DNA of 64,000 nt from Truepera sp965215315 (GTDB lineage: Bacteria; Deinococcota; Deinococci; Deinococcales; Trueperaceae), in contig CBDCDB010000008.1 of the NCBI GenBank assembly GCA_965215315.1, forward strand, positions 2,170,001 to 2,234,000, in the 5' to 3' direction. The notes under the pieces were generated by a model. The model saw only the letters and a program-made list of their open reading frames with translations. It was not told the DNA's origin and made no database searches. The position numbers and the translations under genes were made by a program. Shown here one piece after another: positions 40,857 through 49,422 of the stretch; position 1 is the stretch's first letter; the number at the start of each line of letters is the position of its first letter.

Positions 40857-43800
40857 GCCGCGCCAGCACAACCGTTACGGTTTTAACGAGTAAAACGATG
40901 TCCCACCATAACGACCAATTACGCACGTACTGCGACTCCATCTCGAGCCGTTCACTAAAGGTTACGTCGCTGCGGCCCGTCACCTGCCAAAAGCCGGTCA
41001 TCCCTGGTTTGGCTTCTAAAATGACGTCTTGCAAACCGCGCATGTCGGGCAGCTCTTGCACCAGATACGGGCGCGGCCCGACCAGGCTCATCTCACCCTT
41101 GACGACGTTAAAGAGCTGCGTGAGTTCGTCGAGGCTGTAGTTGCGGATAAACGAGCCCGCACGGGTGATGCGGGGGTCGTTCTCGAGCTTATGAAAGCGT
41201 TCGTACTCGAGCCTGACCGCCGGGTCGTCCCGCATCATTGCCTGCAGGCGTTCATCGGCGTCGGTGTACATGCTGCGAAATTTAAGGCACTTAAAGGGTC
41301 GGCCCTTCTGCCCGATCCGGGTGCTCCAGTAAAACGACGAACCGGGGCTGTCGAACCGTACCCACAAGGCCAGCGCGAGTAAAACCGGTGAGATAAGGAG
41401 ACCCCCGAGTACCCCGCCGAGCAGGTCTACGGCGCGTTTAACGACCTGATTGGCCCTTGCGTAAAGACCGAGCCGAACCTCGAGGGCGAGCATCCCGTCT
41501 AAATCGCTGGCAAAGACGCCCTGTGAGGGTAAGTTCACCAAGTCGGGAATAAACTGTACCCGCCGGAAGATACGGCCTCTCGTATTGATGAGGCCGCCTA
41601 AAAGCTGCGGCGTCGCGGTAGGAATTGCCACAATCGCGTGCTGCACCCCGCGCCTCATCGCGTACAGGTCGGCGTCGGCGAGTTTGCCGCGCACTCTGAG
41701 ACCTTCGAAGACCTGACCTTGCTTTTCCGGATCGTCGTCAAAAAAGGCGACCGGGTGAAGCCCATCTAGCGGGCTTTTATTCAGCGCCCGCGCCACCCGT
41801 GCACCCGCCTGCCCTGCGCCCAGAATCACTACCGCGCGGCCCCACAAACGCATTCGGTGCAAAAGGCGTTTGATCGTGGCGCGGCCCACCGGCGCTAACA
41901 CCATGCTTAAAAAGAGGGTCAAGAGCAAAATCGACCGGGGGATCGTCAGTTCGCGGTTAAAGAGGACGGTGCCGACCGCCAGAATCAGGCCAGCGTAGGC
42001 GGCGCTGACGATCTGTTTACGGAGTTCTTGCGGTTCGGTCAGGCCGTAACCGGGGTAGAGCCCTTCACGCCACGCCATAGCAGGCCATAGCAGGAGCGCG
42101 TAACGGGTCAGCTCGAGGGGTACAGCCTGCGGATTGATGGGCGGCAGCCCGAACCAGCCCGCTGCCCACTGCCGCAGCAAAATCGCCAGGTTAAAGGCTA
42201 AGAGCACCATTACGAAGTCGGTCAGCATCAGCGCCATTTGGACACCCAACTGCCGCATGGCGCTGTCACGTTCACCTGCGCGGGTGTCGCGGTAGGCGGC
42301 GGCTCGCCACCCGGCAACAGCGGCTAACGGATAGAGGATCTGCCCGGAAAAGAGCGTCACGTCGAACAGATTGGCGGCTAACAGGGCGCTTAAAACCGCA
42401 ACGAAGGCCGCGTCACCTTTTTGTACTGCGACCTGCCCGAGCGCCACCAAAAAGAGGAGCAACCCGGCAAAGCCGAGCAGACCCCGCTCGAACAGGGTTT
42501 GCAGCGGCAACGAGTGCGCGTGAGAGGGCGCTTCGCCGTCGGGCCAGCGGGCCCGGAAGAAGTCGGTAAAGTCGTCTACTTGGCCCCACAGCGGCGAGGC
42601 GATGAACCCCGCCCACGCGGTTTGCCAGAGGGTGATCCGGGTACGCTGCAAACTGAGGCCCTGCGCGACCGCCCCCGGTGTGTAGGGCGTCGGGGTCAGG
42701 CCGCGCTCGAGCTGTAACCCTGCAAACGCCGCTTCCGACGCCGACTGAAAACGCTGATCAGGCGCAAAACCGAGCCACCCGCCCAGCTCAGGCGCACGAC
42801 CTTCATATACAAACGTCACGTAAACGCGCCGCCAGAGCCCTTTGGTTTCCAAGATACCGGCGTCGAGCACCCGGCCCGGCCCCGTTACGGCGGCCTGCCA
42901 GTTCAGCTGATCCCTTTGCTGATTTGCGCCGCCCGGCACTCCGGCAGCAGGGATCAGCGCCCCTTGCATAAAAAAAGTTTCGTCCCCCCCCGGCGTCTGC
43001 GCGCGCACTAAAACGCCGGGCTCGAGCCGACGGTTCTCCGCCCAGAGCCAGAGGCTGACGGTGTAGGCTTCGCCGCGTGTCAGGGTTACGACCTGCTGCA
43101 AACGCGAAGCGGCCTCGGGTTTCGTCTTGCCAATGAGGTAGCCGGTCAAGGACGCGTCGCTGAAGGTCAAAGGGCGATCTTGAACTGCGACCCCGACCGC
43201 GCTCCACCAGTCACCGGGAACGACCTCAGTACCTTGCAGCAGGTTTTTATCTTCGCTCGGAGCTGGAGCTACGTCGATCAAAAAACCCGAGTTGCCCCAA
43301 CCGAAGAGCGGCCCCAAAAGCGCTGCCCCGACTAAAATTATCACGCTAGAAGCGCCCATGACGAGGCGGCGACGCGGCACCCGCGGGATGTGGGCGATCC
43401 TTGCCTGCTCGACGACGGTCAGGGCTGCAGCGACGATAATCCAGGCGATCGCCGCCTCGCGGCTGCCGGAGACGAGTACGCCGAGCGCCGAGAGCGTGAG
43501 GCTGAAGAGTTGCCAGCGCAGGCGCGGCAACAGCACCGCAACGAGCGCCCCAAGCGTCAAGACCATATGACCGAACAGGCTACCCTGCGGCTGAGCTTGT
43601 AGCGGTTCACGCCAAAAGGGTTGGGGCCACGGTTCACGCCAGAACAGCAGGTCAGCGGGAAAACCGCCTAGAGCGCGGTAAAACCCCAACGCCACGATCA
43701 GCGTCAGACCTGTCAAGAGACCGATCCCGATAAGTGACGTCTCGAGCCTCACTTTCGAAGCGTGCAGTTTGGCGAACGCCCGGTAGAGCAGCCACGGGGC

Positions 43801-44028
43801 CAGCACCTGAAGGATGCCGAAAACAAACCCTCTAAGCCCCTCATGCACGCCGAGCGGCAGCGCGAGCAGCAGCGCCGCACCCCACCAGAGCAGGTCGGAG
43901 CGGCGCAGCGACCAGCGGCCCAGCACCAACGTCAGTAGACCGATAAAGGGGCCGTAAGCGGGTAAAAACGCGAAACCCAGGCCGAGCATAAAGGTCAGCC
44001 CTTTGGTTAGGGAAGCGGGTAGGGTCAT
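40843..44028 (-). CDS. O-antigen polymerase/ligase-like protein fused to polyprenyl-phosphate sugar transferase
   Basis: A 1061-aa fusion. Residues 1-250 and about 455-590 are polytopic membrane segments of the O-antigen ligase/Wzy_C class (SGSREAAIAWIIVAA; HAHSLPLQTLFERGLLGF). Between them a soluble beta-rich domain of about 200 residues (about 255-455; GDWWSAVGVAVQDRPLTF...GEAYTVSLWLWAENRR) looks like a carbohydrate-binding jelly-roll. Residues 600-1061 are a WbaP-type phosphotransferase: membrane helices, a CoA-binding-like domain (VVILGAGQAGARVAR) and the PNPT core with CLKFRSMYTDADERL, DELTQLFNVVKGEMSLVGPRPYLVQELP and GMTGFWQVTGRSDVTF. It would both start and polymerise repeats. It overlaps the next gene by 4 bp. 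Confidence 0.9.
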   Translation of the reverse strand: MTLPASLTKGLTFMLGLGFAFLPAYGPFIGLLTLVLGRWSLRRSDLLWWGAALLLALPLGVHEGLRGFVFGILQVLAPWLLYRAFAKLHASKVRLETSLIGIGLLTGLTLIVALGFYRALGGFPADLLFWREPWPQPFWREPLQAQPQGSLFGHMVLTLGALVAVLLPRLRWQLFSLTLSALGVLVSGSREAAIAWIIVAAALTVVEQARIAHIPRVPRRRLVMGASSVIILVGAALLGPLFGWGNSGFLIDVAPAPSEDKNLLQGTEVVPGDWWSAVGVAVQDRPLTFSDASLTGYLIGKTKPEAASRLQQVVTLTRGEAYTVSLWLWAENRRLEPGVLVRAQTPGGDETFFMQGALIPAAGVPGGANQQRDQLNWQAAVTGPGRVLDAGILETKGLWRRVYVTFVYEGRAPELGGWLGFAPDQRFQSASEAAFAGLQLERGLTPTPYTPGAVAQGLSLQRTRITLWQTAWAGFIASPLWGQVDDFTDFFRARWPDGEAPSHAHSLPLQTLFERGLLGFAGLLLFLVALGQVAVQKGDAAFVAVLSALLAANLFDVTLFSGQILYPLAAVAGWRAAAYRDTRAGERDSAMRQLGVQMALMLTDFVMVLLAFNLAILLRQWAAGWFGLPPINPQAVPLELTRYALLLWPAMAWREGLYPGYGLTEPQELRKQIVSAAYAGLILAVGTVLFNRELTIPRSILLLTLFLSMVLAPVGRATIKRLLHRMRLWGRAVVILGAGQAGARVARALNKSPLDGLHPVAFFDDDPEKQGQVFEGLRVRGKLADADLYAMRRGVQHAIVAIPTATPQLLGGLINTRGRIFRRVQFIPDLVNLPSQGVFASDLDGMLALEVRLGLYARANQVVKRAVDLLGGVLGGLLISPVLLALALWVRFDSPGSSFYWSTRIGQKGRPFKCLKFRSMYTDADERLQAMMRDDPAVRLEYERFHKLENDPRITRAGSFIRNYSLDELTQLFNVVKGEMSLVGPRPYLVQELPDMRGLQDVILEAKPGMTGFWQVTGRSDVTFSERLEMESQYVRNWSLWWDIVLLVKTVTVVLARRGAR

Positions 44029-45866
44029 TCGGGAGGCACCTGCCTGATCACCCTTCTATTATGCGGGTCTGGTCTTACCGTATTATGAACAGGCACCCTG
44101 TAAGGGGTTAATCTGCGCTGTGCGCCCAGGGTCAAAAAGAGCGTGAACAACACCCCTGCATAAAAGAGCGTGGTGTCGAAGACGTTCATCAGCAGCACAC
44201 CGCCGACAAACGCGAGCGCCCTAGCGCCGCCCCAACGCCACGCCAGCACGCTCACGCCGAGGGTCAGGGCTGTGACCGAGAGCAGTCCCAGCACGCCGTA
44301 GCTCGAGGCGAACTCGAGCCATACATTATGCGCGTGCTGCACCGCTTCGCCGCCGTGCGTTTCGGCCCAGTAAGCGGGAAACCCGCTCGTCCCAAGGCCA
44401 CGCAGCGGGTGCGTTAAAAAAGCCTCCAGCGCCCCGCGCCAGATGTCACTGCGCGCCGTAACCTCACCGAAACTAAACAGCCGCAGGGCCGAGAGCCTGG
44501 GCCACAGTGCGCCGACCCCGCCGAGAAGAACGAGCCCCAGCACCGTAAATCCGAGCCGACCCCTTTTAGGCAGACGCAACCAGAGTAGCCCCGCCATCCC
44601 AAAGGCTACACCGACAAGCGCAGCGCGGCTCCCGGTCAGGACGAGCCCGACCCCCGTCAGGACGGCGGCAACGACACCCAAGGGGAGTGACGAAAGGGCG
44701 ACTAGCGCCAGCCCGAGCGTGCCAAGGGTGTGCCCTGCCAGGTTGGGGTCGCCGAAGATAATCGTCTGGCGGTTGCTCGAGACCGCCTCCGGCAGCTTCT
44801 GCCCGTCTGCGCCTATGAGTGTGACGTTACGGGTCTCTAAGACGAGCCCACTCGCCGTAAAAAGGTGCGCGGTGATGGTGTTGCCGCGGCTGCGCTCAAC
44901 CTCAAAGTTAAACGCCTGCCACTCGGGCGTCGGCACGAAGGTACGGCCCGCCTGCGCTTCGGAGCGGCCCCCCCAGGTGAGGTTGAGCGCCCCCCCTTGC
45001 GGTAGCAGCGGCCCCAGCTCCTTTTTGGCAGTAAACAACCTGACCCGCCGGACATCGAACGTTTCTCCGGCGAAACCGCTCAGCAGAGCCCTGACGACGG
45101 TCGCGTCCACCGCTTCCGGAACACGCCACGAAAGGCTGTAGCGCGTCCAGGTATCGCTCAGCGTTAAGGACAAGCAGCGCCCGCCGCCGCGGTAGCCCCA
45201 CGCCTGCAACAAAAGTCCGCTACACTGCCGCCCCCCGATAGGCTTGCCCCGCACGATGTCGCCGGGGCGTGTGTCTATAGCCGCAGTTTCTCTCACAGCT
45301 TCTCCCGCAGTTTTCCGGCGTTCCGGGGGTGTGCGCCTGATGTCGAGGAGTACCCGGAAGATGCGCCCGCCGAGCGGCTCCCCGGTATCGAAGGTGCGCA
45401 TGATGTAGGGCGGACCCGCTCCGGGTTGGGCCGCAGGTACCTGCACGCGGGTGTGTGGATAGTCTTTACCGGATTCGGGCTCGAGTACAAACCCTGGATC
45501 GGAGCGAAACCAGTCCCAAGCAGGTTTTCCGGCAACGCGCCGAATTTCCGTAGTGAGCGTCGCAGGCGCTACTGCACCCCCGTCTGCAGCGTCCTTGTCC
45601 GGCGCACGCCAGCTGCGAAAGCCGTACCCTGACACCTCGTCACCACGGCCCAGCGCACTCCACAATCCCGCTTTGTCCGAGACCTGCCAGTCGTACCGGG
45701 AAAGCTCCCGCTCCAACACGCCCCCGCCTAAAAGCAGGAGCATAACGCCAAAGAAAATCCACTTCAAACCCTTTGGACCTAGCGGCAGCAGCGCCACCAC
45801 GCACGCCCCGAAGAGCTGCAAAACAAACCCCAACAGGGCCGCGCTCGAGCTGCGAAACAGACCCAC
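44025..45866 (-). CDS. O-antigen ligase family protein with extracytoplasmic beta domain
   Basis: The polytopic C-terminal half (about 345-585) has the Wzy_C/O-antigen ligase signature GSRAALVGVAFGMAG and HPLRGLGTSGFPAYWAE...HAHNVWLEFASSYGVLG, a loop with the conserved His. The N-terminal half has two helices and then a soluble beta-rich domain (about 65-330) related in layout to that in the neighbour at 40843-44028, suggesting an old duplication. GTG at 45866 is the only conventional start. The same frame runs upstream to 45962 with a further hydrophobic helix (LGLLWLAASAPLLLYVGLF) and no ATG/GTG/TTG. A CTG at 45962 would overlap the upstream stop as CTGA and has AGGT 6 nt before it. Confidence 0.85.
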   Translation of the reverse strand: MGLFRSSSAALLGFVLQLFGACVVALLPLGPKGLKWIFFGVMLLLLGGGVLERELSRYDWQVSDKAGLWSALGRGDEVSGYGFRSWRAPDKDAADGGAVAPATLTTEIRRVAGKPAWDWFRSDPGFVLEPESGKDYPHTRVQVPAAQPGAGPPYIMRTFDTGEPLGGRIFRVLLDIRRTPPERRKTAGEAVRETAAIDTRPGDIVRGKPIGGRQCSGLLLQAWGYRGGGRCLSLTLSDTWTRYSLSWRVPEAVDATVVRALLSGFAGETFDVRRVRLFTAKKELGPLLPQGGALNLTWGGRSEAQAGRTFVPTPEWQAFNFEVERSRGNTITAHLFTASGLVLETRNVTLIGADGQKLPEAVSSNRQTIIFGDPNLAGHTLGTLGLALVALSSLPLGVVAAVLTGVGLVLTGSRAALVGVAFGMAGLLWLRLPKRGRLGFTVLGLVLLGGVGALWPRLSALRLFSFGEVTARSDIWRGALEAFLTHPLRGLGTSGFPAYWAETHGGEAVQHAHNVWLEFASSYGVLGLLSVTALTLGVSVLAWRWGGARALAFVGGVLLMNVFDTTLFYAGVLFTLFLTLGAQRRLTPYRVPVHNTVRPDPHNRRVIRQVPPE

Positions 45867-45958
45867 GTAGAGCAGCAGCGGCGCGGACGCGGCGAGCCAG
45901 AGCAGACCGAGCGGCGCGGCGCGGCGTAGGGGGAACGTAGCGTTGTTTAGGAGCCTGT

Positions 45959-47137
45959 TCAGGGACGACCTGCCAAAAATGCACGGTAACGCTCGTCTAC
46001 AAAACGACCGAATTCTTCTCTAAACCGAGGAACTGAAAACCTCTCGGCGTGAGCGCGAACCGCAGCCGGATCGAAACTCAGGGTTTCAAAACGTTCGACG
46101 GCTCCCTTTAAGCTGGCGATCGTTTGCGCGTCGAAAAACACGCCGGTCGGCTCCGACCTGTGACCGACGCCGCGAACGGTCTCGAGGCTCCCCCCTTTAC
46201 CAAACGCAATCACCGGCGTCCCACACGCCTGCGCCTCTAGGGGCACGATACCGAAATCCTCCTCGGCAGCGAAGACGAAACCTCTAGCACGCTGCATGTG
46301 GTCTTTGAGAACGGAAAACGGCTGATAGCCCAAGAGCGTAACGTTTGGCCCTGCTTTCGCTTTAACCTTGTCGAAGTCGGGACCAGTGCCGATTATCACG
46401 AGCTTTTTATCCGGCATTTCAGAAAACGCCTGCGCGATTAAGTCGAGCTTTTTGTACGGCACCATCCGTGAAGTGCTCAGGTAGAAGTCTTCTTTGTCGG
46501 CGCGCAGTTCAAACCCGTCCGTATCGACCGGCGGATAGATAATCGTCGAGGAGCGGCGGTAGACCTTGTAGATACGCCGGGCGATAAACCGTGAATTGGC
46601 GACAAAATCGTCAACGCCGTTTGGCGTGCGGTAGTCCCACAAACGAATACGGTGGAGCAGATAACGCGCCAACGCGCCCTTAAACCCCAAGTCCAGACCG
46701 GATTCTTTCAGGTACTGCGCTTGCAAATCCCAGGCGTAGCGGATTGGGGAGTGGCAGTAACTGAGGTGCAGTTGGTCGGGCCCGGTCAAAACACCTTTGG
46801 CGATAGCGTGGGTGTTTGAAAGCACGATGTCGTAACCCGACAAGTCCAGCTGTTCGATGGCGAGGGGCATCAGCGGCAGGTACTGACGGTACTTTGTCCG
46901 GGCGAACGGCAAGCGCTGAATAAAGGTGGTGGTCACAGGTTTGTGCTGAATAAAGCCGCGCGCTTCAGGGGGCAAAAAATCGACCAGACTAAAGAGGTCA
47001 GCTTGCGGCAGGAGCTTGAGAAGTTCTTCTAAAACTTTTTCGGCTCCGGCGTAAACGGTCAGCCAGTCGTGAACGATGGCGACCCTGGCCCTAGTATAAG
47101 GTTCGGATACAGGCGTTTCAAGCGTCGTTTCAGGCAT
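45959..47137 (-). CDS. family 4 glycosyltransferase (WbaZ/mannosyltransferase-like)
   Basis: The GT-B glycosyltransferase of 393 aa begins VAIVHDWLTVYAGAEKVLEELL and has SRMVPYKKLDLIAQAF, IIGTGPDFDKVKAKAG and the donor-site EDFGIVPLEAQACGTPVIAFGKGGSLETV (E-x7-E). It resembles mannosyl/GDP-sugar transferases such as WbaZ, fitting the adjacent GDP-D-rhamnose genes, so transfer from GDP-D-rhamnose or GDP-mannose is inferred. TATGCT lies 6 nt before the ATG at 47137 (a tandem ATG is at 47140). Confidence 0.92.
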   Translation of the reverse strand: MPETTLETPVSEPYTRARVAIVHDWLTVYAGAEKVLEELLKLLPQADLFSLVDFLPPEARGFIQHKPVTTTFIQRLPFARTKYRQYLPLMPLAIEQLDLSGYDIVLSNTHAIAKGVLTGPDQLHLSYCHSPIRYAWDLQAQYLKESGLDLGFKGALARYLLHRIRLWDYRTPNGVDDFVANSRFIARRIYKVYRRSSTIIYPPVDTDGFELRADKEDFYLSTSRMVPYKKLDLIAQAFSEMPDKKLVIIGTGPDFDKVKAKAGPNVTLLGYQPFSVLKDHMQRARGFVFAAEEDFGIVPLEAQACGTPVIAFGKGGSLETVRGVGHRSEPTGVFFDAQTIASLKGAVERFETLSFDPAAVRAHAERFSVPRFREEFGRFVDERYRAFLAGRP

Positions 47138-47143
47138 CATCCA

Positions 47144-47149
47144 AGCATA
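47144..47149 (-). promoter_or_regulatory. -10 box inside EPS cluster, upstream of glycosyltransferase
   Basis: TATGCT with a 6-nt spacer to the ATG at 47137. It implies a separate leaderless start inside the cluster. Confidence 0.5.
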
Positions 47150-47170
47150 CTTTGTGCTAAATAGGTTGTG

Positions 47171-48127
47171 TTAAGCATACTTCGCGCGTTCATAAGCCAG
47201 CATCTCATCGAGGGTTCTGGCTAGGGAGATTTCGGGCGTCCAACCGATCGCTGTACGCGCTTTGCCCGCGTCACCCACAAGTTCAGCAATATCGGTTTTA
47301 CGGACTCTGGCAGGTTCGACCTCGAGCCTTACCTCACGCTGCCCCCGCGCGAGCACCGCATCAACGAGTTCTTTTACGCTGACGCCGCGCCCTGAAGCCA
47401 GGTTGTAAACCTCACCGTTCTCCCCTTCCCGTAAAAGTTTAGGATACGCCCGCACCACGTCGCGGACATCGGTAAAGTCACGCACCGAACTCAAGTTGCC
47501 GAGTTTGAGTACGGGCTCGGCCCGTCCCGCTTCGATACGGGCAAGCTGTTGCACGAGCGTCGGGAGCAGAAAGTCGGGCGATTGTCCCGGCCCAACGTGG
47601 TTAAAGGGGCGAACCCGCACGACCCGCCCGCCGGTGAGCGCACAGGGAAACGCAGCGAATTCGGCGGCAGCTTTCGACGCGCCGTAATAGTTGACGGGGT
47701 TGAGCGGCGCAGACTCGTCCAGCAACCCGGTCTGTGCACCGTAAACGTAGGCGCTGCTGACGACAAGTACCGCCGCCCCGACCTCCGCAGCAGCCTCCAA
47801 AACATTGAAGGTACCCCGCACATTGACCTCGTAGAAATCTGTGAGTTGCCCCTGTGCCGGACGCGTCACGCCCGCGAGATGGTAAACCTCTCTAGGCCGA
47901 AGCTCCCGAAAGACTGCACGCACCGCCGCATCGTCGCGCACATCGAGCTTGACGCGCCCGTCGTTTTTTTCGGGTGAGGCGCTTAGTCCCCCGCTCCAGA
48001 CGCGTTCTCCGAGTGTCTCGAGGTGCGCCCGGAGGTAGCCTCCGACAAACCCACCACCGCCCGTAATCAGAACGTCACGGCCCGTGCCGTGCGCTCCGTT
48101 CAGCTCAGCTTTCACAGTATGGGTCAA
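47171..48127 (-). CDS. rmd: GDP-6-deoxy-D-mannose reductase
   Basis: RMD reduces GDP-4-keto-6-deoxy-D-mannose (made by Gmd next door) to GDP-D-rhamnose. 318 aa SDR with ITGGGGFVGGYL, VSSAYVYG, YYGASKAAAEFAAF (YxxxK), RPFNHVGPGQSPDFLLP and DVRDVVRAY. Distinguishing it from GDP-L-fucose synthase rests on length and the HVGPGQ motif typical of RMD. It starts at TTG 48127 with GGAGTAGAGGT upstream, after a 196-nt leader. Confidence 0.93.
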   Translation of the reverse strand: MTHTVKAELNGAHGTGRDVLITGGGGFVGGYLRAHLETLGERVWSGGLSASPEKNDGRVKLDVRDDAAVRAVFRELRPREVYHLAGVTRPAQGQLTDFYEVNVRGTFNVLEAAAEVGAAVLVVSSAYVYGAQTGLLDESAPLNPVNYYGASKAAAEFAAFPCALTGGRVVRVRPFNHVGPGQSPDFLLPTLVQQLARIEAGRAEPVLKLGNLSSVRDFTDVRDVVRAYPKLLREGENGEVYNLASGRGVSVKELVDAVLARGQREVRLEVEPARVRKTDIAELVGDAGKARTAIGWTPEISLARTLDEMLAYERAKYA

Positions 48128-48323
48128 AACCTCTACTCCGGTATTCTGAAATGTCTAACTGAAGTGTTTCCACATGGGGTTAACTTGACTTCGGTATGCC
48201 CTTGGCGAGCATCTCAGCGAGCACGTCGGCGGGCGGCAGGGAGTTTTCTACAGAGAAAGCAAATTGGCGTCAGGATGTTTGTTCTGACTTTCAGCTTCGC
48301 TACACGCGGCTGCGGAACACCCT
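48128..48323 (-). promoter_or_regulatory. structured leader of rmd
   Basis: A perfect TATAAT (48330-48335) would start an RNA near 48323, about 195 nt before rmd. Near its 5' end an 11-bp stem (complement of 48316-48326 with 48269-48279, one G-U) encloses a smaller CAGC/GCTG hairpin. The remainder is unstructured and gene-free, ending in the ribosome-binding site. This could be a regulatory RNA or simply a promoter plus leader. Confidence 0.45.
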
Positions 48324-48329
48324 GACCCA

Positions 48330-48335
48330 ATTATA
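48330..48335 (-). promoter_or_regulatory. -10 box of rmd leader
   Basis: Perfect TATAAT on the minus strand in a gene-free gap. The 17-bp-spaced upstream hexamer TTACGC matches the -35 consensus only weakly. Confidence 0.55.
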
Positions 48336-48348
48336 CCTGTTTGTACGT

Positions 48349-49353
48349 TCAAGCGTAACGTGGTTGGCTGAGGTGAGGCCGAGAAACCGGACTGAGCCGC
48401 GCCATGTCCGCCTCGACCATCAGCGCTACAAGTTCGGCAAAGGTCGTGCGCGGCTGCCAGCCGAGTTTTTCTCTGGCCTTGCTGGAATCGCCTAAGAGCA
48501 GGTCAACCTCGGCTGGGCGCACGAACGCCTGATCAAGAACGACGTGATCACGCCACTCGAGTCCCGCTGCTGAAAACGCCGCCTCGACAAACTCCTCGAC
48601 GGTGTGCGTCTCGCCGGTAGCCAGCACAAAATCCTCGGGTACAGGTTGCTGCAGCATCAGGTGCATCCCCTCGACGTACTCTTTAGCAAAACCCCAGTCG
48701 CGCTTGGCGTCCAGATTGCCGAGCCTGAGTTCTTTTTGTAAGCCCCTTTTGATGCGGGCCACTGCCAAGGTAATTTTACGGGTGACGAACTCAGGCCCCC
48801 GCAGAGGACTTTCGTGGTTGAAAAGAATCCCCGAGCAGGCGTACATATCGTAGGATTCGCGGTAGTTGACCGTCAACCAGTGCCCGTAGAGCTTGGCAAC
48901 CCCGTAGGGACTGCGGGGATAAAAGGGGGTGTCTTCGGTTTGCGGCACCTCCCGCACTTTGCCGAACATCTCGCTGGTCGAGGCTTGGTAAAAACGGATC
49001 AGCGGGTTGACCATGCGGATAGCCTCTAGCAGCCGCGCCACGCCGATACCGGTGACGTCGCCGGTCATGATGGGCTGCTCGAACGACAGGGCGACAAAAC
49101 TCTGCGCGGCTAGGTTGTACACCTCGTCGGGCTGATGCTTGTCCAAAACGCGCATCATGTTGCCCTGATCGGCGAGGTCAAAGTCGGCAAACACGACGTC
49201 GCCGGTGATGCCTAATTCGTTCGTTCGCATTCGGTTCCGGGTACTCGCGCGGCGTTCAGCCCCGACGACGGTGTAATTTTTGCCCAAGAGCAGTTCGGCG
49301 AGGTAAGCTCCGTCTTGCCCGGTAATACCGGTAATCAGCGCCGTTTTGCTCAC
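48349..49353 (-). CDS. gmd: GDP-mannose 4,6-dehydratase
   Basis: Gmd converts GDP-D-mannose to GDP-4-keto-6-deoxy-D-mannose, the first step of GDP-D-rhamnose (or GDP-fucose) synthesis. 334 aa with TGITGQDGAYLAELLL, QSFVALSFEQP, STSEMFGKV, SPYGVAKLYGHWLTVNYRESY (YxxxK) and LRGPEFVTRK. It starts at GTG 49353 and precedes rmd by 221 bp. Confidence 0.97.
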   Translation of the reverse strand: MSKTALITGITGQDGAYLAELLLGKNYTVVGAERRASTRNRMRTNELGITGDVVFADFDLADQGNMMRVLDKHQPDEVYNLAAQSFVALSFEQPIMTGDVTGIGVARLLEAIRMVNPLIRFYQASTSEMFGKVREVPQTEDTPFYPRSPYGVAKLYGHWLTVNYRESYDMYACSGILFNHESPLRGPEFVTRKITLAVARIKRGLQKELRLGNLDAKRDWGFAKEYVEGMHLMLQQPVPEDFVLATGETHTVEEFVEAAFSAAGLEWRDHVVLDQAFVRPAEVDLLLGDSSKAREKLGWQPRTTFAELVALMVEADMARLSPVSRPHLSQPRYA

Positions 49354-49422
49354 GAGGTCGTGCTCAGCAGTAGATGTTTAGGTGAGTTACTCATAACGGG
49401 TCATTCTCCTTGTAAAACGCCT

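Noticed and set aside
44443..45141. 232-codon plus-strand frame opposite the O-antigen ligase gene
   Set aside because: Antisense shadow: Arg/Ser/Pro-rich composition with no domain, opposite a clearly coding membrane protein.
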